Shown here in pieces: positions 42,124-50,238 of a stretch of 64,000 nt of DNA; positions within the stretch are counted from its first letter, which is position 1, and each line of letters begins with the position of its first letter. The position numbers were made by a program, and so were the translations under genes. A model generated the notes under the pieces. That model had not been told where the DNA came from, made no database searches, and saw nothing but the letters and a program-made list of their open reading frames with translations. This DNA comes from an uncultured Flavobacteriales bacterium (GTDB taxonomy: Bacteria > Bacteroidota > Bacteroidia > Flavobacteriales_E > Vicingaceae): contig CALCHN010000003.1 in NCBI GenBank assembly GCA_937901255.1, positions 1 through 64,000 of the forward strand. Reading direction: 5' to 3'.

Positions 42124-42429
42124 ATGAATAAATTACTAATAAGGTTCGGAAGTATTTATGTATGTTTAGAAATACTATTTATTATGCTTCCAATATTTAT
42201 TGAAAAATTATTTTCAATTCAAATGGCCATATATGTATTTCAATACTCATTTTTTTGGTTTGTATTAAGTTTATTAATTGGAGGAGTTATTTTAATTACT
42301 TCGTTTAGGTTTCATTTTTTTGGAAAAGATTCATATAAAGGGAAAGGGAAATTAGCAATGTTGATAGGCTGTGTTATTATTGCCATACCTTTTGTTTTTA
42401 CTTATTTTATTGCAGCAAACTTACATTGA
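42124..42429 (+). CDS. Small membrane protein, unknown function
   Basis: Protein of 101 residues with three predicted membrane helices (about 6-28, 36-58 and 80-98) and a short basic loop KDSYKGKGK between the last two. I use the ATG at 42124: the in-frame extension from 42034 is coded by the dispersed repeat and carries no signal. No known domain. The gene lies between the biotin carboxylase and a PLDc_N-type protein, with no conserved context visible. Confidence 0.55.
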   Translation: MNKLLIRFGSIYVCLEILFIMLPIFIEKLFSIQMAIYVFQYSFFWFVLSLLIGGVILITSFRFHFFGKDSYKGKGKLAMLIGCVIIAIPFVFTYFIAANLH

Positions 42430-42505
42430 TGTTAGTGTTATTTCTTTTTGGGTACAATTGAATATAAATAGTTGATAATTAAATTAAGTTAAATACTTTC
42501 TTAAT

Positions 42506-42513
42506 TAACTTTG
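42506..42513 (+). promoter_or_regulatory. Promoter -7 box (TAACTTTG)
   Basis: Exact TAnnTTTG match 22 bp before the ATG at 42536; no clear -33 element. Confidence 0.5.
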
Positions 42514-42535
42514 TATTATTATTTTAAGTTATATT

Positions 42536-42718
42536 ATGGCTAGACTAATATTAATATTATTGCTTTTAGGCTTCTTTCTTTCAGGATGGGCTTTTTCTGA
42601 AATCAACAGAACCCATTTTAATAACCCCAAAGCCAAAAGAAATTGGTTATGGATAGTAATATTACTACCCATTATTGGAGCCATTTTATTTTTTACGCAG
42701 AAGAATAAGAGGAATTAA
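42536..42718 (+). CDS. PLDc_N-type two-helix membrane protein
   Basis: Protein of 60 residues with two membrane helices and the tryptophan-centred block KRNWLWIVILLPIIGAILFF, the pattern of the PLDc_N domain (N-terminal membrane part of cardiolipin synthases) that also occurs as stand-alone small proteins. The first helix (LILILLLLGFFLSGWAF) could serve as a signal anchor. It has its own promoter box. No catalytic function is expected; regulation of a membrane partner is conceivable. Confidence 0.7.
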   Translation: MARLILILLLLGFFLSGWAFSEINRTHFNNPKAKRNWLWIVILLPIIGAILFFTQKNKRN

Positions 42719-42896
42719 ATTAGTTTTATAACAAGTTTTCTCACACTATTTTTTCAGGGTTTAAAATGTAGAAATTAAAACATACTAATCTGTATTTGAA
42801 TAGTTTAGGCATTGAAATTTCTTTGTTAATGTCCTTGCTGATTTATCACTTACTCTCATTATGAACAAATTATAAAACATTTTAATTTATTTTAGC

Positions 42897-42904
42897 TACA
42901 TTTG
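42897..42904 (+). promoter_or_regulatory. Promoter -7 box (TACATTTG) of the broken gene
   Basis: Exact TAnnTTTG match 52 bp before the ATG of the pseudogene; it could still drive the beta-helix gene through the remnant. Confidence 0.45.
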
Positions 42905-42956
42905 TTTAACAAAACTGATTTAAAAGTTTTTTAATCTAGAATTAATTCCCTTACCG

Positions 42957-43117
42957 ATGAAAACAAAATTATTATTTTTTATACTATTCCTTGCAGCTTT
43001 TAATCTTAACCTAACGGTACAAAATGCAGGTGATATTGATACAACTTTTAATCTAGGAACGGGAATGGTATTATCTTAACTACTACTACTATTCAGCCCG
43101 ATGGAAAATTATTATAA
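42957..43117 (+). pseudogene. Remnant of a delta-60 repeat protein gene
   Basis: An ATG opens a signal peptide (MKTKLLFFILFLAAFNLNL) followed by NAGDIDTTFNLGTG, the start of a delta-60 repeat, then a stop at 43077-43079. After a shift of reading frame at about 43065 the expected continuation appears: GIILTTTTIQPDGKLL, then stop at 43115. Intact relatives run for hundreds of residues with TTAIQSDGKI-type repeats. The gene is therefore shifted and truncated after about 50 codons. Confidence 0.75.
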
Positions 43118-43168
43118 ACTCTTTTTTACCTTATGTTTAATGAACATTAAATAACTAATAACTAAATA

Positions 43169-45607
43169 ATGAATAGAATAATTTTCGTAGGGCTTCTGTT
43201 AATCAGCATTAGTTCTCAAGCTGCAACAATAATTGTAACAAATATCAATGACAGTGGATTAGGTTCATTAAGAGATGCCATAGCTAATGCTGTTAATGGT
43301 GACGTGATTCGATTTGACCCTAATCTTCTAGCTGGAAGTCCAACAATAACATTACAAAGTGAAATTGCCTTCAGTAAAAGCTTAAACATTAATGGGCTAT
43401 ATAATACTACAGATACTTTAAGAATTAGCGGAAATAATATATGCAGAATATTCAACATTAGCAACACTACTTCAGTTGTACTTGATAGTTTAGTTTTAAT
43501 TAATGGATATGCTGCTGACTCAACTGGCAAGGGTGGTGCAGTACATTTTAGCTATTCAAGTAGCTTAGGAATAACCAACTCTTTATTTAAAAATAATACT
43601 TCTGTTAGCAATGGCGGTGGTGTTTATTGTAAAGCCAATCAATTATCCATTAATTCATGTGTATTTTATGATAATATTTCAGGTGGTAGTGGTGGTGGTG
43701 TCTATTGCCATAACAATTTAAACTGTTGGGGTAGTAAATTCTTCAATAATACCAGCAATGGCGGTAGTGGTGTTGGTATAGGACCAAACAACTTTGGAAA
43801 TCCTAATTATATAAATTTTTACGGTTGCACTATTAAAAATAATACTGCCAATTATTCAGGTGGCGGGGTAAATGTTAGTACTAATGGTCATTTAGAGTTA
43901 GTGTTTTCTGGATGCCAAATAGATAGCAATATTGCCAATAATAATGGCGGAGGTATCCGCGCTAATGTTAGTGCTGGTGTTTATACCTCTTGTGTAATTG
44001 TTTTAGATAATACTAGCGTAAGTTATAATGTTGTTACTAATGGAGATGGCGGTGGGATATATGCTACTGCTTTCGGGTCTTCTGTGTCCTCATCCTCTTC
44101 AAATGTAAACATGACTAGGTCTTCAGTTTGCTATAATACATGTTTTGCTAGCGGTTCTAAAGGTGGAGGAATTTTTATTGAATCAAATGGTCAAAGAGTA
44201 CTTGATTGTAAACGTTCTACTATAAGTAATAATAATGCAGATTTTGGAGGTGGTGTATATGAAGGAAATAATACTGCCTCATCATTTGCAAATATTACAA
44301 ATTCTACAATTTATGATAATAATGCTTACTCACTTGGTTCAAGCATTTATTCAGTTTATTCAACTATAGAAAGCTCCATTGTTTCAGCAGCTGGTAATAA
44401 TATTTATTCTGATGTAAACAGCCCTATTACCTCAAACGGATATAACATTTTTAGTGATGCTCCTAATGGAACTATTGGAACAGATCAAATTAACATAACT
44501 CCTTCTCAACTTAATCTTTTACCCTTAACTAGTCTTAGTTTTGGTATAACGCAATTCCATTTACCTCTATCACCTTCACCAGCTATTGATATGGGTAATC
44601 CTTCTGACATGACAACTGCACAAAATGGCCCTATTTTAAATGGAAGACGAGATGTCGGGGCTGTAGAAAGTTGTGCAAGCGGGACAATAGATTACAATAA
44701 TCTTTGCCAACCATCATTTACTTGGACAGCAGGTGATGGAAACACGTACACAAATGACACTACTGTTTACTATCTTCTACCAGCAACAAATTCAATGGGG
44801 TGTGATAGTTTTTTAATTCTATCTTTAAATTCAGTTATATATAGTACCGATACTATTGTGTCTTGTGATAGCCTTACATGGATAGACGGACTTACTTATA
44901 TTTCAAGTACAAATACACCTACTTTTACTTTAACAAATATAAATGGTTGTGATAGTGTGGTAACCCTGAATTTAACTGTTAACAGCTCAACTTCAGGTAC
45001 AGATGTAATTACTAACTGTGATTCAATTACATGGATAGATGGAATTACTTATACTTCAAGTACCAACACTCCTATGGTTACTTTAACTGATATAAATGGA
45101 TGTGATAGCGTAGTTACTTTAAACTTAACCGTTAATAATATTAACACGAATATAACACAAAACAGTAACACACTTACTGTTGGAGAAGTAGGAGCAACTT
45201 ACCAATGGTTAGACTGTAATAATGGAAATGTCATCATTACAGGAGAAACAAACCAAAGTTATAACCCTGCTACAAATGGGGATTATGCTGTTGCTGTTAC
45301 TAAAAATGGTTGTACAGATACTTCTGCTTGTATCAACTTTATTATAACAGGAATAAATGAATTAGAAACATCTTTTGTAAAGATTTATCCCAATCCAACA
45401 ACCTCAGAATTTATAGTGGAATTGGTTGGTAATAGCTCTGAAATCCAACTTAGTATTGTTAGTATTGAAGGCAAAACAGTTTACACCAATAATACGATAA
45501 ATACTAACAAGATAAATGTTGATGCTGCTGATTGGAGCAAAGGGATTTATATTGTAAAAATTACCGATAAGCAAAGTAGTAAAGTGGTGAAATTGGTGAA
45601 ACAATAA
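43169..45607 (+). CDS. Parallel beta-helix T9SS type A protein
   Basis: Secreted protein of 812 residues. After the signal peptide, a CSLREA-like start (TIIVTNINDSGLGSLRDAIANA) leads into a right-handed parallel beta-helix (about 50-500) with repeated short turns NNGGGVY or SGGGVNV. Two SxCDSxTWxDGxTY repeats follow (about 555-650, each ending NGCDSVVTLNLTV), then an Ig-like segment (YQWLDCNNGN) and a type A sorting domain (about 735-812: VKIYPNPTTSEFIVEL, KGIYIVKI, KVVKLVKQ). The beta-helix may bind or cut polysaccharide, but no catalytic residues could be picked out. Confidence 0.85.
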   Translation: MNRIIFVGLLLISISSQAATIIVTNINDSGLGSLRDAIANAVNGDVIRFDPNLLAGSPTITLQSEIAFSKSLNINGLYNTTDTLRISGNNICRIFNISNTTSVVLDSLVLINGYAADSTGKGGAVHFSYSSSLGITNSLFKNNTSVSNGGGVYCKANQLSINSCVFYDNISGGSGGGVYCHNNLNCWGSKFFNNTSNGGSGVGIGPNNFGNPNYINFYGCTIKNNTANYSGGGVNVSTNGHLELVFSGCQIDSNIANNNGGGIRANVSAGVYTSCVIVLDNTSVSYNVVTNGDGGGIYATAFGSSVSSSSSNVNMTRSSVCYNTCFASGSKGGGIFIESNGQRVLDCKRSTISNNNADFGGGVYEGNNTASSFANITNSTIYDNNAYSLGSSIYSVYSTIESSIVSAAGNNIYSDVNSPITSNGYNIFSDAPNGTIGTDQINITPSQLNLLPLTSLSFGITQFHLPLSPSPAIDMGNPSDMTTAQNGPILNGRRDVGAVESCASGTIDYNNLCQPSFTWTAGDGNTYTNDTTVYYLLPATNSMGCDSFLILSLNSVIYSTDTIVSCDSLTWIDGLTYISSTNTPTFTLTNINGCDSVVTLNLTVNSSTSGTDVITNCDSITWIDGITYTSSTNTPMVTLTDINGCDSVVTLNLTVNNINTNITQNSNTLTVGEVGATYQWLDCNNGNVIITGETNQSYNPATNGDYAVAVTKNGCTDTSACINFIITGINELETSFVKIYPNPTTSEFIVELVGNSSEIQLSIVSIEGKTVYTNNTINTNKINVDAADWSKGIYIVKITDKQSSKVVKLVKQ

Positions 45608-45724
45608 CATCAATAAACTTTAAACCGCATATTTTTATAATATTTCCAAATTTTGGAAATAACTATCTGAAACTTAGCTTTACTTTTTAGAGTTGTAAAA
45701 CTATGTACCTATGTGGTTTATTGT

Positions 45725-46600
45725 CTAATACAAATCTCCGGTTTGTATTCTCAGGTACTTGCGTACTGCCAAGTTGGTAGAAATCCACGAAATTAATATT
45801 CCCAATATTATCATAATTAGGAAAAGTGCTCCGTAAAGCTCAAAATTTCTGAAGTCTATTAACTCAGGGTATTGTTGTTGAAGGTAATACAATACTACAA
45901 TAATTAAACTAATAGCGATAAATGCACTAACAATACCGTTTCCTATTCCTTGCAAAACAAATGGTCGCCTAATAAAAGAATGGCGGGCTCCAACCAACTG
46001 CATGGTTTTTATTAAAAATCGTTTGGAGTAAATAGATAAACGGATGGTGTTATTGATTAAAGCAGTTGCAATAAAAAGCAATAATCCGCTAAAAGCTAAC
46101 ATGTAAAGACTAATTTTCTTTACATTTTGGTTCACCAAACTCACCAAATCTTTCTGGTAAATCACCTCTTTAATATTGGTATTGTTAAGCAAATCGGCTT
46201 CAATAATGCTTAAGCTATCGGTATTGGCGTAATCGGCATTTAGTTTTACATCTATAGAAGGTAACAGCGGATTATAGCCCAAAAAGCTGATAAAATCTTC
46301 GCCTAAATCTCTTTTCAGTTCAGCAGCGGCAGAATCAGGATGAATAAAGTGGGTTTCTTTCACATAATTTTCGGCATCTAAAGTTTTCTTTATTTGGTTA
46401 ATGTCCACATCTTTTATTCCGTTTTTTAAAATGATGGAAAAACCAATATTTTCTTTAACATGATTTGAAATCTGTTGTGTGTTTAATAAGATTAATCCTA
46501 AAATCCCCAGCATAAAAAGTACTAGCGAAATACTAATGATAGTAGTGAAATAAGAGGAGATTAACCTTCTTTTGGTATGAGATTGATGATTAGCTGACAT
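45725..46600 (-). CDS. ftsX: FtsX-family ABC transporter permease
   Basis: Membrane protein of 291 residues. One N-terminal helix (about 19-41), an extracytoplasmic domain (about 42-165: NHVKENIGFSIILKNG, then TNIKEVIYQKDLVSLVN) and three C-terminal helices (about 170-290) give the FtsX fold. With the ATPase FtsE it activates cell-wall hydrolases at division; ftsE is not in the window, as often in this phylum. I start it at 46600; the longer reading frame runs into a repeat whose translation (PCVFARNKLCER) is an artefact. Confidence 0.9.
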   Translation of the reverse strand: MSANHQSHTKRRLISSYFTTIISISLVLFMLGILGLILLNTQQISNHVKENIGFSIILKNGIKDVDINQIKKTLDAENYVKETHFIHPDSAAAELKRDLGEDFISFLGYNPLLPSIDVKLNADYANTDSLSIIEADLLNNTNIKEVIYQKDLVSLVNQNVKKISLYMLAFSGLLLFIATALINNTIRLSIYSKRFLIKTMQLVGARHSFIRRPFVLQGIGNGIVSAFIAISLIIVVLYYLQQQYPELIDFRNFELYGALFLIMIILGILISWISTNLAVRKYLRIQTGDLY

Positions 46601-47045
46601 AATTCGTTTTAAGTTTATTCTCTCGCAAAGTTTGTTTCTCGCAAAGACGCAAGGACACAAAGGTTTATATTTTTTTAATTTCTTACAAAATTTGCTCTCG
46701 CAAAGACGCAAGGACGCAATTTTTAATTAGTTATGCAAAGGTTATAAATTATTTGCAATAATAGTAATTCCATTTTTTTAGTTTCTTGCAAAATATAGCT
46801 CTCGAAAAGACGCAAGGACGCAATTATTAAATTTAATCAACTCACCCCAAGTTATCTGCTGATAACTTCTCCCCTCTCTTTTAAGAGAGGGGTTGGGGGA
46901 GAGTTCCCACAAACTTTTTAACTTCTCTATTCTCTAATTGCAAACAGTCTTAGCGAGAAATTATTATAGCGTCTTTTCCAAATTCACCAACAAAAATACA
47001 GCTATTATTTGTTAATTTCGCACCTCATTTTAAGACTTATTAACG
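46601..47045. repeat. Repeat-filled gap between ftsX and leuS
   Basis: No gene. Three imperfect copies of a unit around CAAAGACGCAAGGACGCAA lie at about 46637-46661, 46696-46720 and 46799-46823, each preceded by a CTCGCAAAG-type stretch. Next is double-hairpin copy B (about 46840-46905), inverted relative to A and C. The last 100 bp before leuS hold no exact promoter box. Confidence 0.75.
46840..46905. repeat. Double-hairpin repeat, copy B (inverted)
   Basis: Reading on the minus strand it has the same order as copy A: CTCCCCCAACC, hairpin CCTCTCTT/AAGAGAGG, hairpin AAGTTATC/GATAACTT, then GGGGTGAGTT. The inner arms are perfect. Confidence 0.8.
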
Positions 47046-50000
47046 ATGCAGTATCAATTTAACGAGATAGAAAAAAAGTGGCAAAAATACTGGGAGAAAA
47101 ATAAAACTTTTGCAGCTAAAGATAACGATGTGAAGCCAAAATACTATGTGTTAGACATGTTTCCTTATCCTTCGGGAGCAGGTTTGCATGTAGGACATCC
47201 GCTTGGTTATATTGCATCTGATGTTTATGCTCGTTTTAAAAGACTGCAAGGTTATAATGTGTTACACCCAATGGGTTATGATTCTTTTGGATTGCCTGCC
47301 GAACAATATGCTATACAAACCGGTCAGCACCCTGCTGTTACTACCAAGGTAAATATTGAAGGTGGTGTGGACAAACAAGGAAATGTAATTCCAGGCTACA
47401 GAAATCAACTAGATAAAATAGGTTTTTCATTCGATTGGGACAGAGAAGTAAGAACTTCCGACCCATCTTATTACAAATGGACACAGTGGATTTTTAAACA
47501 ATTATTTAATTCTTGGTATAATAAAGATACTGACAAAGCAGAACAAATAGATACCTTAATAGAACAATTTAAAACTAACGGAAACACAAATGTAAATGCA
47601 GAAAGTGCTGATGTAGAACATTTTTCAGCGGAAGATTGGAACAGATGGAGCGAAGAAGAGCAGCAAAAAATGTTATTGAATTATCGCATTGCGTTTTTAT
47701 CAGATACGTGGGTAAACTGGTGTCCCGCTTTGGGAACCGTATTAGCCAATGATGAAATAAAAGATGGAGTTTCTGAACGTGGCGGACATCCTGTTGAACA
47801 AAAACTAATGCGTCAATGGAGCATGCGAATTACTGCTTATGCCGAGCGTTTACTTTCTGGTTTAGAAGACTTGGATTGGTCGGAATCTATTAAAGATATT
47901 CAAAGAAACTGGATAGGAAAAAGTGTTGGAGCGAGCGTACGTTTTACCATCTCTCCCCCTTCGGGGGAGTCGGAGGGGGCTATTGAAGTTTTTACGACAA
48001 GACCAGATACCATTTTTGGCGTGTCGTTTATGGTGTTAGCACCAGAGCATCCGTTGGTAAATGAAATTACTACTCCCGAACAAAAAGCTGAGGTGGAAGC
48101 TTATCAAAAAGCTGCTTCATTAAAATCGGAAAGAGACCGACAATCAGACATTAAAAATATTACGGGTGCGTTTACCGGAGCTTTTGCTATTCATCCTTTT
48201 ACGGGAGATAAGGTGCAAATTTGGATAGGTGATTATGTGCTGGCAAGTTACGGAACAGGAGCAGTTATGGCGGTGCCTTGTGGCGACCAACGCGATTGGG
48301 ATTTTGCTACTCATTTTGGTATTGAGATTAAAAATATTTTTAAAGATAAAGACATTTCTGAAGGGGCTTATGCTGAGAAAGATGCTGTTATTGCTAATTC
48401 AGGTTTCTTGAATGACTTACCTGCCAAAGAAGCCATAAAAAAAGCCGTTGTCGAAATTGAAAAAAGAGGCATAGGCAAAGGCAAAACGCAATACAGATTA
48501 AGAGATGCGGTTTTTTCTCGTCAGCGATATTGGGGAGAACCATTTCCTGTGTATTACAAAAACGAAGTGCCTTATTTAATTGATGATAAGGATTTGCCAA
48601 TTATTCTTCCTGAAATAGACCAATATTTACCCACAGAGGATGGTAAACCGCCTTTGGGAAGAGCCAAAGAATGGTTCTGGGATGAACATAGCAAAAAAAC
48701 AGTTGCTGTAGAGCAAAACCAAAAGCCCCCTTCGGGGGTTTGGGGGCTTGAACTCAACACCATGCCGGGTTGGGCAGGAAGCAGTTGGTACTTTTTACGC
48801 TATATGGACCCAACTAATGATGGGGAGTTTGTAGCTAAAGATAAAGTAAACTATTGGCAAAATGTAGATTTATACATTGGTGGAGCAGAACATGCTACCG
48901 GACATTTATTGTACGCCCGTTTTTGGACAAAATTTTTACACGATTTAGGACACATTCCATTTGATGAACCTTTTAAGAAAATGATTAACCAAGGGATGAT
49001 TCAGGGGAATAGTGCCTATACACACTGGTTAAATTTGGTTATGTTTAAGGCTATAAAAAAGGATTTGAAATTTGAAATTAATGATTTAAATGTAGCACAA
49101 TATAGTTTCATGTCTGAGTTCTCATTATCTAAGTCAATTGCTGAAAAATTAATTGCTGAAGATAAATCTACAGAGGAATTGATTAAAGAAAAAATTGATG
49201 TCGCGTATAAGAAACATCATCCAGACTTTAAAGATAATGTTTTAGGAAAGGATTATGAAATATATTTTAAGGCTAACTCTCAAGAAAGAATCATAAAAAA
49301 ACATGTTGATATAAATTATGTTGAGGTTAATGATTTGTTAAATATAGAAGAGCTTAAAAAACTATCAAGAAATCCATTAGGTAAAGCTGAATTATTATTA
49401 GAAGATAATGGTAAGTATATCTGTTCTCGTGAAGTTGAAAAAATGTCTAAATCGAAATTCAATGTACAAACACCAGATGAATTGGTAGAAAAGTTTGGAG
49501 CAGATACTTTACGTTGTTACGAAATGTTTTTAGGACCATTGGAGCAACACAAACCTTGGGATACGCAAGGAATTACGGGCGTACATGGATTCTTAAAAAA
49601 ACTGTGGCGTTTGTTCCATACAGGAGAAAATGAAAGTTTTTATGTAGATGAAACTCCTATTTTGGCAAGTGCGGATGGAAGTCCTCACCCTTCGGGGGAG
49701 TTAGAGGGGGCTCTTAAAAGTTTACACAAAACTATTAAAAAAATAAAAGAAGACATTGAACGATTTTCGTTTAATACGCCTGTTTCTGCTTTTATGATAT
49801 GTGTAAACGAACTGACTGCTTTAAAATGCAACAAACGTGAAATTTTAGAACCACTATTGATTATTTTAGCACCTTATGCTCCGCACATTGCAGAGGAATT
49901 ATGGGCAAAATTGGGTAATACCGAAAGCATTACTTATGCTGTTTTTCCAAAGGTTAATGAAGCCTATTTGGTAGAAAGCAACCATAAATACCCAGTTTCT

Positions 50001-50165
50001 TTTAATGGTAAAATGCGTTTTATGCTAGAACTTCCTGCAGATATGAGCAAAGAAGCCATAGAAAAAGAAGTATTGGCAAATGAGCAATCTCAAAAATATT
50101 TAGAAGGGAAAACGCCTAAAAAAGTAATTGTTATTCCACAAAAAATTGTGAATGTGGTGGTGTAA
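47046..50165 (+). CDS. leuS: Leucyl-tRNA synthetase with in-frame repeat insertions
   Basis: Class I synthetase of 1039 residues that charges tRNA(Leu). It has the HIGH motif as HVGH (about 48-52), the editing domain with TTRPDTIFGVSFM (about 317-329), TMPGWAGSSWYF, KMSKS (about 798-802) and an anticodon-binding domain (about 810-960). Three short segments, SPPSGESEGA (303-312), KPPSGVWGL (560-568) and PHPSGELEGA (880-889), are coded by palindromic DNA elements and interrupt conserved blocks without a frame change. In addition about 90 residues (660-752) stand where I recall some 25-30 in flavobacterial enzymes. All catalytic motifs are intact, so the enzyme should be active. Confidence 0.95.
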   Translation: MQYQFNEIEKKWQKYWEKNKTFAAKDNDVKPKYYVLDMFPYPSGAGLHVGHPLGYIASDVYARFKRLQGYNVLHPMGYDSFGLPAEQYAIQTGQHPAVTTKVNIEGGVDKQGNVIPGYRNQLDKIGFSFDWDREVRTSDPSYYKWTQWIFKQLFNSWYNKDTDKAEQIDTLIEQFKTNGNTNVNAESADVEHFSAEDWNRWSEEEQQKMLLNYRIAFLSDTWVNWCPALGTVLANDEIKDGVSERGGHPVEQKLMRQWSMRITAYAERLLSGLEDLDWSESIKDIQRNWIGKSVGASVRFTISPPSGESEGAIEVFTTRPDTIFGVSFMVLAPEHPLVNEITTPEQKAEVEAYQKAASLKSERDRQSDIKNITGAFTGAFAIHPFTGDKVQIWIGDYVLASYGTGAVMAVPCGDQRDWDFATHFGIEIKNIFKDKDISEGAYAEKDAVIANSGFLNDLPAKEAIKKAVVEIEKRGIGKGKTQYRLRDAVFSRQRYWGEPFPVYYKNEVPYLIDDKDLPIILPEIDQYLPTEDGKPPLGRAKEWFWDEHSKKTVAVEQNQKPPSGVWGLELNTMPGWAGSSWYFLRYMDPTNDGEFVAKDKVNYWQNVDLYIGGAEHATGHLLYARFWTKFLHDLGHIPFDEPFKKMINQGMIQGNSAYTHWLNLVMFKAIKKDLKFEINDLNVAQYSFMSEFSLSKSIAEKLIAEDKSTEELIKEKIDVAYKKHHPDFKDNVLGKDYEIYFKANSQERIIKKHVDINYVEVNDLLNIEELKKLSRNPLGKAELLLEDNGKYICSREVEKMSKSKFNVQTPDELVEKFGADTLRCYEMFLGPLEQHKPWDTQGITGVHGFLKKLWRLFHTGENESFYVDETPILASADGSPHPSGELEGALKSLHKTIKKIKEDIERFSFNTPVSAFMICVNELTALKCNKREILEPLLIILAPYAPHIAEELWAKLGNTESITYAVFPKVNEAYLVESNHKYPVSFNGKMRFMLELPADMSKEAIEKEVLANEQSQKYLEGKTPKKVIVIPQKIVNVVV
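47952..47981 (+). repeat. In-frame CCCCCTTCGGGGG element in leuS, copy E
   Basis: 30 bp: stem CTCCCCC/GGGGGAG around TTC (47953-47969) plus a second G-run. It encodes SPPSGESEGA directly before the editing-domain strand IEVFTTRPD. The length is a multiple of three. Confidence 0.85.
48723..48749 (+). repeat. In-frame CCCCCTTCGGGGG element in leuS, copy F
   Basis: 27 bp: AAGCCCCC can pair with the distal GGGGGCTT, and CCCCC with the proximal GGGGG. It encodes KPPSGVWGL just before LNTMPGWAGSSWY. Same strand and frame as E and G. Confidence 0.85.
49683..49712 (+). repeat. In-frame CCCCCTTCGGGGG element in leuS, copy G
   Basis: 30 bp: worn left arm (CACCC), then TTCGGGGGAG and AGAGGGGGCT. It encodes PHPSGELEGA in the linker before LKSLHKTIKKI. 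Same strand and frame as E and F. Confidence 0.85.
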
Positions 50166-50238
50166 TGAGTAAAAATAATTGGTGAGTAATTAGTTTCTTT
50201 ATACTTTAGCGGAACATTCAATCATAAAAATATAAAAC

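Larger units (their letters stand above)
42719..43168. other. Gap with promoter box and gene remnant
   Basis: The left half is AT-rich and empty to my reading. The right half holds an exact promoter box (42897-42904) and the broken delta-60 gene (42957-43117). A weaker box, TATGTTTA (43132-43139), lies 29 bp before the next start codon. Confidence 0.6.

Noticed and set aside
46601..46711. In-frame extension of ftsX
   Set aside because: Its peptide (with PCVFARNKLCER) is the translation of a dispersed DNA repeat; the FtsX N-terminus begins at 46600.
46637..46823. Three spaced repeats as a CRISPR array
   Set aside because: Units are imperfect, spacing is unequal, and no cas genes are in the window.
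48572..48763. Minus-strand frame inside leuS
   Set aside because: It reads through palindromic copy F on the wrong strand of an essential gene.
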